Shown piece after piece: positions 49,638 to 58,555 of a stretch of DNA of 64,000 bases. Source of the stretch: Halovibrio salipaludis (GTDB lineage Bacteria > Pseudomonadota > Gammaproteobacteria > Pseudomonadales > Oleiphilaceae); assembly GCF_002286965.1 (NCBI RefSeq), contig NZ_NSKD01000008.1, forward strand, positions 62,001 to 126,000, in the 5' to 3' direction. The notes below the pieces were generated by a model, which had not been told where the DNA came from, did not search any database, and saw nothing but the letters and a program-made list of their open reading frames with translations. Positions within the stretch are counted from its first letter, which is position 1. Each line of letters begins with the position of its first letter. The position numbers and the translations under genes were made by a program.

Positions 49638-50906
49638 TTATGTCGCATCTGTCAGGTAGCGACAAACCCCCTCATAGAGACGCTCCAAAGCCCCCTGGTT
49701 AGCCTCCAGAACCCCCAGGTTACAGCCCCCCATGGTCCCGCGCTTCTGTGGGTCCTCGCTCAGTCGGCAAAGCTCGTCGGCCAGCAATTGACCATCAGAA
49801 ACAAAGGTGACGCCGCCCTCGCGCTCCAGCTGTTCATACACACTGGTGAAGTTGAACACTTGTGGCCCGGTCAGCACCGGCAACGCCCAGGCTGCCGCCT
49901 CCAATGGGTTATGGCCACCGCGTGCGATCAGCGAACCACCCATAAACGCCGCATCGGCGCCGCCGAACAGCATCAGCAACTCGCCCATGGTATCCGCCAG
50001 ATACACCTGAGCCCCGGCAGGCTCGTCACCAACCGAGCGGCGCGCCAACACCAGTCCCCTGCCCTCAATAAGCCGCGCCACGGTCTCAAAGCGCTCCGGA
50101 TGGCGCGGCACCAACACCAGCAGGGCGTCAGGGTGGTGGTCGAGCAACTGCTCATGAGCCGCCAGAAGTGGCTCGTCCTCTCCCTCATGAGTACTGGCTG
50201 CGATCCACACCGGCCTTTGCGGTCCCATTCGCTCCCGCAGCTGCTCCGCCAGCACGCGGGTATGCTCATCCACCCGGACGTCGTATTTGATCGACCCGGT
50301 AACAGACACACACCCTGAATCGGCGCCCAGGCTCCGGAACCGTTCGGCATCCGTGGCGGACTGAGCCGCAATCCAGTCCAGTTTCTCAAAAGCCGGGAGT
50401 GCCAGAGGCGCAAGGCGGGCATAGCCAGCTGCGGATTTCTGTGAGAGACGCGCATTGGCGAGAATGATCGGAATGCCCCTGCGGAAACAGCCATGGACGA
50501 GATTAGGCCAGACCTCCGTCTCCATGATCACCAGAATCGCCGGCTCCACGCGTGAGAGGAACCGGCTCACCATGTGCGGCAGATCGTAGGGGACATACCG
50601 GTGGGCCACCTCATCACCAAACACATCCCGCACCCGGTCCGCGCCGGTGGGGGTCATGGTCGTAATCAATACAGGATGTTGCGGGAACCGTGCCATCAAC
50701 CGCCGGACCAGCGGGACGGCCGCCAACACCTCACCCACCGACACCGCATGCACCCAGATGGGGCTGTCACCTTCCGGCACAACATGACCAAAGCGCTGGG
50801 GCACACTGGCGCGGTAACCCGGCTCACGCAGGCCGCGATACGCCAGAAACGCCAGAACGCCCGGCAAGGCCAGATACAGGCAGAGTGAATAAAGCCATCG
50901 TCCCAT
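49638..50906 (-). CDS. waaA: 3-deoxy-D-manno-octulosonic acid transferase (KdtA)
   Basis: A 422-residue inner-membrane GT-B glycosyltransferase that adds Kdo to lipid A precursor. N-terminal anchor (LYSLCLYLALPGVLAFLAYRGL). The N-domain has IWVHAVSVGEVLAAVPLVRRL with the catalytic Glu and ITTMTPTGADRV. The C-domain has SIKYDV, IAASTHEGEDEPLLAAH and MGGSLIARGGHNPLEAAAW. It is upstream of the wzz-like gene on the same strand (131 bp gap) and divergent from wzi. Confidence 0.95.
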   Translation of the reverse strand: MGRWLYSLCLYLALPGVLAFLAYRGLREPGYRASVPQRFGHVVPEGDSPIWVHAVSVGEVLAAVPLVRRLMARFPQHPVLITTMTPTGADRVRDVFGDEVAHRYVPYDLPHMVSRFLSRVEPAILVIMETEVWPNLVHGCFRRGIPIILANARLSQKSAAGYARLAPLALPAFEKLDWIAAQSATDAERFRSLGADSGCVSVTGSIKYDVRVDEHTRVLAEQLRERMGPQRPVWIAASTHEGEDEPLLAAHEQLLDHHPDALLVLVPRHPERFETVARLIEGRGLVLARRSVGDEPAGAQVYLADTMGELLMLFGGADAAFMGGSLIARGGHNPLEAAAWALPVLTGPQVFNFTSVYEQLEREGGVTFVSDGQLLADELCRLSEDPQKRGTMGGCNLGVLEANQGALERLYEGVCRYLTDAT

Positions 50907-50993
50907 GGCGGCGTGGTTCTCCTACGAATGTGGGCGCATTCTGGCACAGCACCCTGCGGCATTCATTCCTCATCAGCTTCTCTTTTGGATACC

Positions 50994-51022
50994 TTGGTGA
51001 TTATCATCACTTATGGTACTTT
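50994..51022 (+). promoter_or_regulatory. Candidate promoter of wzi with overlapping palindrome
   Basis: TTGGTG (50994-50999) and TACTTT (51017-51022) are 17 bp apart. GTGATTATCATCAC at 50997-51010 is a palindrome (GTGAT/ATCAC) that covers the -35 edge and spacer. A regulator bound there would block the promoter. The regulator is not identifiable from the window. Confidence 0.4.
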
Positions 51023-51062
51023 TACCGCCCTCAGACGGCCTCCAAAAGGACTGAATCCACGT

Positions 51063-52559
51063 ATGGATGGTGCAGTTAAACTCGCACGGACACCAGTCAG
51101 GCTTGTCTCCCTGGGCCTTCTTGCCAGTATCGTATTACCCGCTACAGCAGCTCCCTGGCTCGACCCTGGCGACCCACGCGCCCGTTACTCTGCCCAGAAA
51201 CTCTCCGACAGAGGCGCCATGGAGCGCACCACCTCCACATGGCCAATGATGTGGGGCAACCTCGAACAGGGCTACGAAGGCGCCACAGCCTCTTCCGCAA
51301 CGCCGGACACAACCCTGGACTACCTCAAGTTCGAAAGAGCCCGCCAGTCCTCACGCGGGTTCCGTGCCGAGGCCACGCTATCCGGCGCCAGTGAAGCAGC
51401 ACTGATCCAGGGATTCAACGCAGGCCCCCAGGACAGTGGCCAGGCGGGGCTCACCATGGAATGGATCGGCAATCACTGGGCGCTGGGGCTGTCCCCGTCA
51501 TTCACCCAGTCCCCGGATGACGACGACCAGGTGCGCGCGGACGGCTCTTACCTGGCCTTCTCTGCCGGCAACTGGATCTTCGGTGTCGGCAGCATTGAGC
51601 GCTGGTGGGGCCCCGGCTGGCAATCCAGCCTGATCCTTTCCAATAACGCACGCCCTATCCCCTCAGTCTGGATCAACCGCCGCAACGCAGCCGCGCCCGA
51701 GTCCGAATGGCTTGAGTGGATCGGTCCCTGGGATTTCACCGCCTTTCTGGGTGAACTGGAAAGCAAGCGCGCGGTTGCGGAGCCCAAGATACTCGGCATG
51801 CGCCTGACCATGCGCCCCCTTCAGGGTCTTGATATCGGATTGTCACGACTGATCATGCTCGGTGGCGAGGGCTATTCAGAGAGCAGCTCCACTTACTGGA
51901 ACGCCTTCATTGGCCGGGATAACGGCCAGCTGGAGGAAAACGATCCCGGGGACCAGCTGGGCGCTGTTGATATCCGATACGGTACCGACCTTGGACCGAC
52001 CACCGTTGGCATCTATACCCAGATGATGGGCGAGGATGAAGCTGGCGCGTTCCCGGCCCGAAAATCCTGGCTTTTCGGCGCCGACGCCACCACCAGCTGG
52101 CTTTCAGCGGAACAGCAATGGTTTGTGGAGTACGCCAATACCATCGCCGACGACTTCAACGGCGAGGCCATGCCCAATATCACCTACAGCCACAGCCGCT
52201 ACAACACGGGCCAGCACTATCGTGGCCGCAACCTGGCCGCCAGCCAGGGGGGCGATGCCCGGATGCTGACGCTGGGCGGATGGCACTTTCTCACCAGCGG
52301 GACAAACCTCGGCGCCCGGCTGTCGCATATTGAGCTCAACACGGATGGCTCAACCACTGTCGAGCCCGGATCCCGGGATGTGCGCTATCTGGTGCCGGTT
52401 CGGGATCAGTCGCTGATGCACCTTTCGCTCAGTCTTGGCACCGAAGTAGCAGGTGGGTGGCTCAGTAGCCAAGCCAGTTACTCGGACACAAAAATCGAAA
52501 CCCTCAGCGGCGAGATCGACCAGTGGCGGATTGCCGCCGAGTGGCGCTACCGCTTCTGA
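51063..52559 (+). CDS. Wzi-family capsule assembly protein
   Basis: A 498-residue outer-membrane protein of the Caps_assemb_Wzi family. Signal peptide MDGAVKLARTPVRLVSLGLLASIVLPATAAPW. Mature N-terminus GDPRARYSAQKLSDRGAMERTTSTWPMMWG, then the family hallmark IFGVGSIERWWGPGWQSSLILSNNARPIPSVWINR. An 18-stranded barrel ends EWRYRF. Wzi-type proteins help attach or organise capsule or exopolysaccharide at the surface. The ATG at 51063 is the only sensible start. First of wzi-SLBB-wzz-ppk2. Confidence 0.88.
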   Translation: MDGAVKLARTPVRLVSLGLLASIVLPATAAPWLDPGDPRARYSAQKLSDRGAMERTTSTWPMMWGNLEQGYEGATASSATPDTTLDYLKFERARQSSRGFRAEATLSGASEAALIQGFNAGPQDSGQAGLTMEWIGNHWALGLSPSFTQSPDDDDQVRADGSYLAFSAGNWIFGVGSIERWWGPGWQSSLILSNNARPIPSVWINRRNAAAPESEWLEWIGPWDFTAFLGELESKRAVAEPKILGMRLTMRPLQGLDIGLSRLIMLGGEGYSESSSTYWNAFIGRDNGQLEENDPGDQLGAVDIRYGTDLGPTTVGIYTQMMGEDEAGAFPARKSWLFGADATTSWLSAEQQWFVEYANTIADDFNGEAMPNITYSHSRYNTGQHYRGRNLAASQGGDARMLTLGGWHFLTSGTNLGARLSHIELNTDGSTTVEPGSRDVRYLVPVRDQSLMHLSLSLGTEVAGGWLSSQASYSDTKIETLSGEIDQWRIAAEWRYRF

Positions 52560-52584
52560 TCCCTATAAGACCCCATATCCAGTT

Positions 52585-55119
52585 ATGAAAGACGTTGCCA
52601 CCATGCCAAAACCCCGGTTTCTTGCTGCCTTATTGCTGCTTGCCCTTCCAGCCATGGGCGCGGCCCAGAACATATCCCAGTCAGACATTGACCGGTTCAT
52701 GTCCCTGCCCCAGTCCCAGCAGGAAAGGCTGGCTGAGCAGTACGGCGTGGATGTGGATGAACTCAAAGCCCAGCGCAGCAGCGGGAACGGCCAGTCGATG
52801 GAGCAGCCGGACGCCCCTGTGGTTCAACCAGTCAGCTCCAGTGATGAGAGCTCAGAGTCGCAAAGCGATGACGCTGAGGAAAGCGAGCGGGCGCGCCAAA
52901 CCGAGGACAGCAGCAAGCTGAAGGCCTTTGGCTATGACCTGTTCAAAGGCGAACCCTCAACCTTCGCACCGGTGACCGAGGTGCCCGTGCCCTCGGGCTA
53001 CATCATCGGCACCGGCGATACCATTGAACTGCAGCTCTTTGGTAAGAAGACGGGCCAGTATACGCTCACTGTCGGCCGCGATGGGACCATTGCCATTCCC
53101 GAGATCGGCCCGTACAGCGTGGCAGGGCTGAGCTTCAATGAGCTGCGCAACGAGATCAGCAAGCTGGTTACCGATCGATTCATCGGTGTTGAGTCCAGCG
53201 TACGGTTGGGTGAGCTGCGCAGCATGCGGGTTTTCGTACTGGGCGAGGCACGGAATCCGGGCGCCTATACCGTCAGCTCCCTGTCAACGCTCACCAATGC
53301 GCTGTTTGTTTCCGGCGGTATTGAGCAGACCGGGTCTCTGCGCCGCATCCAGCACAAACGCGACGGCGAGGTCATCGGCACCTTTGATCTCTACGACCTG
53401 CTGCTTAACGGCGACAGCAGCGATGATGCCCGCCTCCAGGCCGGCGACGTCATCTTCATTCCCCCCGTGGGCAAGCGGGTCAGCATCGGCGGTGAAGTCC
53501 AGCGCCCCGCCCAATACGAACTGCGGGGCGAAGACGAACTCGGGGAAGTGATTGAGCTGGCCGGAGGCATGACCAACCAGGCCTACCCCAAACGCGTGCG
53601 CATTGAACGGATCAACGACGATTTCCTGCGCATGCTTGGTGAAGCGGACGCCTCCGACCAGCAGGGGCTGAACACGCCGGTACAGGGCGGGGACCATATC
53701 CGGGTGCCCTCCATTGCCGACGTTACCGGTCAGTACGTGGAGCTCAAGGGCGCCGTCACCCGGCCGGGGCGCTTCGCGTGGATACCTGGCATGCGCCTGA
53801 GCTCACTGATCTCAAACCTGGAGACCGATCTGGCTGAGGCGGCCGATGACAGCGCAGCGCTGCTGGTGCGCAGGGATCCGGAAACCGATCGCATCGCCAC
53901 CCATTTCATCAACCCTCGAGCCGTTGTGAACAACCCGGGCACGGAATCGGACCCAAGGCTGAAGGAAAAAGACCAGATACTGTTCTTTGCCGACCGCGCC
54001 AAGGCCGGGGAGCCCAAATCGCAACAGGAAAGCTGGCAGCGCGGGAGCATGCTCAGTGATGTCATCGAGCGCCTGCGCAAGGAATCCACGCCAAACCAGC
54101 CGGCACCGGTTGCCTCCATCTCCGGCGAAGTGCGCTACCCTGGAAGCTACCCCATCACTCAGGAGCGCTCACTGAGCAACCTCTTGAACCTCGCCGGCGG
54201 ACTGAAAGACGGCGCCTCGCTGGACGAGGCCGAAGTCTCCCGGCTGGAGCGCGATGCCCAGGGCGATGGCAACCGCACCATCCGCACCCTGGATGTCACA
54301 CCGCTGGCCAACAACCGGAAAATCGACGACTTCCGCCTGCAGAGCCGGGATCGGGTGCAGATCAAGTCCATCCCCGCGTTCAATGAAAACCGCACCGTCA
54401 CCCTGGATGGCGAAATCCGCTTCCCCGGCACCTACAGCCTGAGAAAGGGAGAGACCCTGGACCAAGTCGTCGAGCGTGCAGGCGGGCTGACGCAATACGC
54501 GTTTCCGGAAGGCGCCGTGTTCACGCGGGAGTCGCTGAAAGAACGCGAGCGCAAACGCCTCCGTGAAGCCGAGGAAAAACTCCAGGGCCGGCTGCTCAGC
54601 CAGCAGGTCCAGGGTGAGGATTTCACCAACCAGAACCAGGGCCAACAGCAGACCCGCGAGCTTCTGGATCGCATCAGCGAGGCACGGGCGGTCGGGCGCA
54701 TGGTCATCGACCTGGAACGGGCACTGCAGGATGCGGACTACCAGAGCATCCGCCTGCAGGACGGCGACTCGCTCACCGTCCCCGAGCAGCCTCAGTCCGT
54801 GTCTGTGCTGGGCGAGGTCCAGTTCCCCACCAGCCATCTGCATCAACAGGGGCTGACCCTGGACGACTACATCGAGCGCAGTGGCGGCCCCAACAGCCAG
54901 GCTGATGAGGATCGCGTCTACGTCATCCGGGCCGATGGCTCTGTCGCGCTGCCCAATCGCAGCAACTGGTTCGCCTCGAACCGCACCCAGCTCAGCCCTG
55001 GCGACACCGTTGTCATGCCGCTGGATGTGGATCAGCTCAGCCAGCTTCAGCTGTGGACGGACGTGAGCCAGATCATCTACCAGATGTCGCTCGGCGCCGC
55101 CGCCATCGACGGCCTCTGA
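52585..55119 (+). CDS. Multi-SLBB polysaccharide export protein (Wza/OtnA-like)
   Basis: An 844-residue exported protein. Signal peptide MPKPRFLAALLLLALPAMGAAQ (ATG 52603 is an alternative start). An acidic low-complexity linker (residues 70-110) leads to the Poly_export domain (PSGYIIGTGDTIELQLFGKKTGQYTLTVGRDGTIAIPEIGP). At least five SLBB units follow, each near a VxxxGEVxxPGxY motif (VFVLGEARNPGAY, VSIGGEVQRPAQY, VELKGAVTRPGRF, ASISGEVRYPGSY, VTLDGEIRFPGTY, VSVLGEVQFPTSH). It lacks the lipobox Cys and C-terminal helix of classical Wza. It probably forms a periplasmic and outer-membrane export channel. 26 bp after wzi. Confidence 0.88.
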   Translation: MKDVATMPKPRFLAALLLLALPAMGAAQNISQSDIDRFMSLPQSQQERLAEQYGVDVDELKAQRSSGNGQSMEQPDAPVVQPVSSSDESSESQSDDAEESERARQTEDSSKLKAFGYDLFKGEPSTFAPVTEVPVPSGYIIGTGDTIELQLFGKKTGQYTLTVGRDGTIAIPEIGPYSVAGLSFNELRNEISKLVTDRFIGVESSVRLGELRSMRVFVLGEARNPGAYTVSSLSTLTNALFVSGGIEQTGSLRRIQHKRDGEVIGTFDLYDLLLNGDSSDDARLQAGDVIFIPPVGKRVSIGGEVQRPAQYELRGEDELGEVIELAGGMTNQAYPKRVRIERINDDFLRMLGEADASDQQGLNTPVQGGDHIRVPSIADVTGQYVELKGAVTRPGRFAWIPGMRLSSLISNLETDLAEAADDSAALLVRRDPETDRIATHFINPRAVVNNPGTESDPRLKEKDQILFFADRAKAGEPKSQQESWQRGSMLSDVIERLRKESTPNQPAPVASISGEVRYPGSYPITQERSLSNLLNLAGGLKDGASLDEAEVSRLERDAQGDGNRTIRTLDVTPLANNRKIDDFRLQSRDRVQIKSIPAFNENRTVTLDGEIRFPGTYSLRKGETLDQVVERAGGLTQYAFPEGAVFTRESLKERERKRLREAEEKLQGRLLSQQVQGEDFTNQNQGQQQTRELLDRISEARAVGRMVIDLERALQDADYQSIRLQDGDSLTVPEQPQSVSVLGEVQFPTSHLHQQGLTLDDYIERSGGPNSQADEDRVYVIRADGSVALPNRSNWFASNRTQLSPGDTVVMPLDVDQLSQLQLWTDVSQIIYQMSLGAAAIDGL

Positions 55120-55147
55120 GGTTCAGCAACGCAAACGGGATCACGGC

Positions 55148-56080
55148 ATGAGCGAACAACCGACCTACAACGCCGCCAGCGATGACGACGAGATCGACCT
55201 GCGCGATCTCTTTCTCACCCTGTGGCATGGCAAATGGCTGATCATCAGCATCACCCTGGTGTTCGCCGTCGGTGGCGTGGTCTACGCCCTGATGCAGCCC
55301 AACCAGTACCGCGCCGAGGCCACGGTTGCCCCCGCGACCGAGGAGCAGGGCCCCCAGATCAGCGGCCAGCTCGGAAGCCTGGCCAGCATGGCCGGGGTCA
55401 ACATCGGCGAGGGCGGCGGCTCGAAGACCGTCATCGCCAAACAGATCCTGCAGTCCCGCGCGTTTCTCAGTGATTTCATCCGCCGCCATGAGCTTGCCGT
55501 GCCCCTGATGGCCACCGAGGGATGGAATGCCGAGACCGGGGAATGGATCATCAACCGCGAGATCTACAACCCGGAAACCGGCGAGTGGCAACAGGACGAA
55601 GAAGGCGAAAGCCTGGAGCCTACGGACTGGGATCTGGTCAAGCGCTTGCGAGGGATGCTTTCGGTTTCTGACTCCAGCGATACAGGCATGATCACCATCA
55701 GCATTGAAAGCCAGTCGCCCGTTGCTGCCCAGCAGTGGGTGGAGCAGTTGGTGGCCGACATCAACGAGCACATGCGCCAGAAAGACGTCGCAGAGGCGCA
55801 AAGCCGTATCAATTACCTGCGCAACCAGGTGGACGAAACCAGCATCACTGGCATGCAGCAGGTGTTCTATCAACTGATTGAGAGCGAAACCCGCACGGTG
55901 ATGCTGGCCAACGCCCAGAACGAATACGTGTTCCAGAGCATCGACCCGGCCGTGGTCCCGCAGGAGAAAAGCGGCCCACAGCGGGCCCTGATCTGCATCC
56001 TTGCCACCATGCTCGGCGGCATGCTGAGCGTTTTTGCGGTCTTCGTTCGCTCATTCGTCAGAAGTCTCAGAGAGTCCTGA
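55148..56080 (+). CDS. Wzz/chain-length determinant protein
   Basis: A 310-residue polysaccharide co-polymerase. N-terminal DDDEIDLRDLFLTLWHGKWLIISITLVFAVGGVVYALMQPNQYRAEATVAP is the Wzz domain with helix 1. A periplasmic coiled coil with LVADINEHMRQKDVAEAQSRINYLRNQ follows. PEKSGP-like PQEKSGPQRALICILATMLGGMLSVFAVFVRSF is the Pro-rich motif and last helix. It lacks a tyrosine-kinase domain. It starts 29 bp after the SLBB gene and overlaps ppk2 by one base. Confidence 0.9.
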   Translation: MSEQPTYNAASDDDEIDLRDLFLTLWHGKWLIISITLVFAVGGVVYALMQPNQYRAEATVAPATEEQGPQISGQLGSLASMAGVNIGEGGGSKTVIAKQILQSRAFLSDFIRRHELAVPLMATEGWNAETGEWIINREIYNPETGEWQQDEEGESLEPTDWDLVKRLRGMLSVSDSSDTGMITISIESQSPVAAQQWVEQLVADINEHMRQKDVAEAQSRINYLRNQVDETSITGMQQVFYQLIESETRTVMLANAQNEYVFQSIDPAVVPQEKSGPQRALICILATMLGGMLSVFAVFVRSFVRSLRES

Positions 56081-56859
56081 TGGACCTGAGCCAATACCCG
56101 AGCCGCGCCGACAACCCAGAGGCCCTGCCGGATCTGGAGACCAGCCTGCGCACCATCGGCGAACACCAGCGCCGCCTGCGCGCCAACCGCCACAACGCCC
56201 TGCTGCTGGTGGTCCACGGCCTGGACGCCAGCGGCAAGGACAGCCTGATCCGCACCCTGGCCACCTACATGGACCCAGCCGGCTTCCACGCCTGGTCCTT
56301 TGGCAGGCCCACGGGCAGCGAGGCGCGGCATGACTTTCTCTGGCGGGTCACCCCACTGCTGCCCGGGTTCGGCGAGGTCACGGCCTTCAACCGCAGCCAC
56401 CACGAAGCAGTCATCGCCGAACGGGCCTGGCCGGTCTGGCACACCGGGCCAGCGGATCTGCAGGGGCGCTACCGGTCCCTGCGGGATTTCGAGCAGCACC
56501 TGGTGCGCGAAGGCACCACCATCCTCAAGGTCTGGCTTCACCTGTCAGAGCCGGAAAACCGCAAACGGCTACGCAAGCGCCTGGATAAGCCGCATAAACA
56601 CTGGAAGTTCGACCCCGCGGACATCGAGGCCTGGCAGCGCCGGGACGAGCTGCTGGGCTATGCCGGCGAAGCCATCGAGGCCACCCATATTCCCGAGGCT
56701 CCGTGGCACATCATCCCCGCCGACAGCAAACCCGAAGCCCGAGCGATGGTGGCCGGCCTGCTTGCCGACACACTGACAACCCTGGCGCCGGAGTACCCGG
56801 CGGCGGATAATGCCGTGCTCAGCCGTTACCGGGAGCTTCTGGACAACAACACCCCGTAA
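56080..56859 (+). CDS. PPK2-family polyphosphate:nucleotide phosphotransferase
   Basis: A 259-residue PPK2 protein. Walker A GLDASGKDS at residues 47-55; Walker B/lid region with FGEVTAFNRSHHEAVI, where the usual NRSHYE is NRSHHE; a long lid YRSLRDFEQHLVREGTTILKVWLHLS; and KHWKFDPADIEAW. It would make ADP or ATP from polyphosphate. Class I, II or III cannot be told apart by eye. The start overlaps the wzz stop (TGATG), an unusual coupling of a polyphosphate enzyme to a glycan operon. Confidence 0.88.
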   Translation: MDLSQYPSRADNPEALPDLETSLRTIGEHQRRLRANRHNALLLVVHGLDASGKDSLIRTLATYMDPAGFHAWSFGRPTGSEARHDFLWRVTPLLPGFGEVTAFNRSHHEAVIAERAWPVWHTGPADLQGRYRSLRDFEQHLVREGTTILKVWLHLSEPENRKRLRKRLDKPHKHWKFDPADIEAWQRRDELLGYAGEAIEATHIPEAPWHIIPADSKPEARAMVAGLLADTLTTLAPEYPAADNAVLSRYRELLDNNTP

Positions 56860-56867
56860 CCCCTCCC

Positions 56868-56975
56868 CTGTAGGAGCTTGCTCGCAAGCGATCCCAAAGA
56901 CCATCGCGAGCAAGCTCGCTCCTACAGAACCCGCAGCTCCCCTACCCCCTAGGAGCTTGCTTGCAAGCGATCCCA
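56868..56975. repeat. Cluster of three REP units, GCTTGC/GCAAGC type
   Basis: CTGTAGGAGCTTGCTCGCAAGCGATCCC, then the inverse ATCGCGAGCAAGCTCGCTCCTACAG, then a third unit CTAGGAGCTTGCTTGCAAGCGATCCC. They follow ppk2. This type, familiar from Pseudomonas-like genomes, replaces the GCCATGGC type from here to the right edge. The remaining 160 bp before the next gene show no further structure. Confidence 0.8.
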
Positions 56976-57138
56976 CCAGCCCTACCAAGCCTAGAACCTG
57001 TCTACACACCATCAGCAAGCGCCAACACGCCCAACCGACGAAAGGGCTGCTGGTGAACGAAGTTGACGATCTCAGGTCACTGGCCTTAAAGTCCCTTTAG
57101 CGTTTAACAGGGATTCACAAAGCGTCTGAGCAAAGGAT

Positions 57139-57636
57139 ATGCGCAAGCTCGTAGCAACAACATTGCTGTCCTCGCTGATCGCCGGGCTGATCTTTTATCT
57201 ACCAGTGATCAACGTCCACGCCCTCTTCTATGCCATTCCCTTCTGCGAGGCAGATGGAGCCCTGCAACAACGGCTTACCGGTGTCGATGCGTGCTGGTTC
57301 CTGGTCTACTGTGCGCAGGTCCCTGTCGCCATCATCGCCTTTTATGGATTACGCGGGCTCTTCCTTCAGCTTTTAAACGCCATAGAGTTCCGTGTGGTAT
57401 TCACACTGTGCTCAACGCTTCTCGTCGTTTTCTCGATCATAATCGGTCGTTACCACATAATCGCCGGCCTCACATTCATAGGAGCAGTTCTGATTCTGGC
57501 CGGCTCCGGAATTCATCAATCAAGGAGGAAAAATGAAGGATCCGGAAACCACCTACAATATGCCCGAGAAGACCAACGGCAAGATCCGGTATCTCTGAGA
57601 GCTGCCCGGTCCATTAGTCGCCGCAGTGATGCCTAA
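57139..57636 (+). CDS. Small membrane protein of unknown function
   Basis: A 165-residue protein with four helices: residues 5-28, about 50-70 (CWFLVYCAQVPVAIIAFYGL), about 83-102 and 106-125. Three Cys lie near the first loops. From about residue 130 the sequence turns basic and of low quality, and it overlaps a well-placed small frame at 57533. The true end may therefore be earlier or the tail may be decayed. Not recognised. GC and codon use are lower than in the core genes, consistent with acquisition. Confidence 0.45.
   Translation: MRKLVATTLLSSLIAGLIFYLPVINVHALFYAIPFCEADGALQQRLTGVDACWFLVYCAQVPVAIIAFYGLRGLFLQLLNAIEFRVVFTLCSTLLVVFSIIIGRYHIIAGLTFIGAVLILAGSGIHQSRRKNEGSGNHLQYAREDQRQDPVSLRAARSISRRSDA
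57533..57598 (+). CDS. Possible 21-residue microprotein
   Basis: A frame MKDPETTYNMPEKTNGKIRYL with a very strong AAGGAGG seven bases upstream. It lies inside the 3' part of the preceding gene in another frame. It may be a true small gene, or the surviving start of a larger gene broken by a stop. No homologue comes to mind. Confidence 0.35.
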   Translation: MKDPETTYNMPEKTNGKIRYL

Positions 57637-57639
57637 CCC

Positions 57640-57948
57640 ATGGTGAATAAGGTCTGGGGCGTATGGGCCCTGGACAGCCAGGAACTGTTCGGGTACCAGA
57701 GTCTCTTTGATTCGATTTCCATGCTTGGAGGCGCATTGGGACTGTCCTTCAGTGCACCTTCAGCGAAGAGCATGATCACTGACATCAACAGTAAAGTGAA
57801 AACCGGCGCTCCAAATGCCATCAGAACATCATGGCTGAACCTGACTGCCACAGCGTTGATCTGGGGGTTTTTTTGGAACAACGAGAGTGCCCGCCGAACC
57901 ATTCAGGAAGAAATCAACAGGCGGGCGGGGAAGAAAATTGAGCTCTGA
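57640..57948 (+). CDS. Hypothetical protein
   Basis: A 102-residue frame in the same phase as the gene at 57139, divided from it by a single TAA (57634-57636). Two weakly hydrophobic stretches (SISMLGGALGLSFSAPSA; LTATALIWGFFW) suggest membrane contact. The C-terminus is basic (SARRTIQEEINRRAGKKIEL). The ATG has no clear ribosome site. It may be a separate gene or the 3' part of a disrupted one. Unrecognised. Confidence 0.4.
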   Translation: MVNKVWGVWALDSQELFGYQSLFDSISMLGGALGLSFSAPSAKSMITDINSKVKTGAPNAIRTSWLNLTATALIWGFFWNNESARRTIQEEINRRAGKKIEL

Positions 57949-58417
57949 AACCGTCTCAATATCGCCTCTGGGGCTGAAGATCGCTTTGGCAAAGTGGTAT
58001 CGGCTCGTCAGAGGGCTTTCCATCGTCATTCTATTTGGCGTTTTTGTCCTGCTCGAAATGACGGTCGGCATACTCCGCCTGGAACCTATGAGCGTGATGA
58101 TCATAGCCACCGTTTTTGCGGGGTATTTTCTCGTCTCAGACCTACCGAATTACCTGGGCCGGCTTGGCAAGAAGGATCGTCTGCTCTTTGAGCGGCAGGG
58201 GGACCAGATCCGATTATGCCTGGATCAGGAGTATGTCTATGACCTCAATGAGGTCGAAAGTATTCATGCCGAACCGGGGATGTGGCCCTTCAGCCTCAAC
58301 CGAATCATCGTTGTACATGGTGGGCAGAGAGATGTACTTGAGACACCACTGGACTACACCCCGCTATTCAGGGCTATCAACCTTTTAGGGTCGGAGACCA
58401 CTGGGTCATCCCGGTAG
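57938..58417 (+). CDS. Hypothetical two-helix membrane protein with PH-like tail
   Basis: A frame of about 159 residues from TTG 57938 (GGGGAAG upstream; GTG 57887 is the in-frame alternative). Two helices (residues about 25-45 and 52-70, VRGLSIVILFGVFVLLEMTV; SVMIIATVFAGYFLV) are followed by a cytoplasmic beta-rich part (RLLFERQGDQIRLCLDQEYVYDLNEVESI...). The latter looks like the bacterial PH-like domains seen in YcxB-type proteins. Function unknown. It overlaps the preceding gene by 11 bp. Confidence 0.5.
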   Translation: MSSETVSISPLGLKIALAKWYRLVRGLSIVILFGVFVLLEMTVGILRLEPMSVMIIATVFAGYFLVSDLPNYLGRLGKKDRLLFERQGDQIRLCLDQEYVYDLNEVESIHAEPGMWPFSLNRIIVVHGGQRDVLETPLDYTPLFRAINLLGSETTGSSR

Positions 58418-58427
58418 AAGCTGAACC

Positions 58428-58485
58428 GTAGGAGCTTGCTCGCAAGCGACCCCAAAGGACCCACGCGAGCAAGCTCGCTCCTACA
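58428..58485. repeat. REP pair, GCTTGC/GCAAGC type
   Basis: GTAGGAGCTTGCTCGCAAGCGACCCC and the inverse ACGCGAGCAAGCTCGCTCCTACA, 9 bp apart, 10 bp after the preceding stop. Confidence 0.8.
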
Positions 58486-58555
58486 CCTTCACGGGCGGTA
58501 CTGTTTCCAGACCCGGGACACCGGATTCCAACACCAGAACGCCAGGGACGGCATT

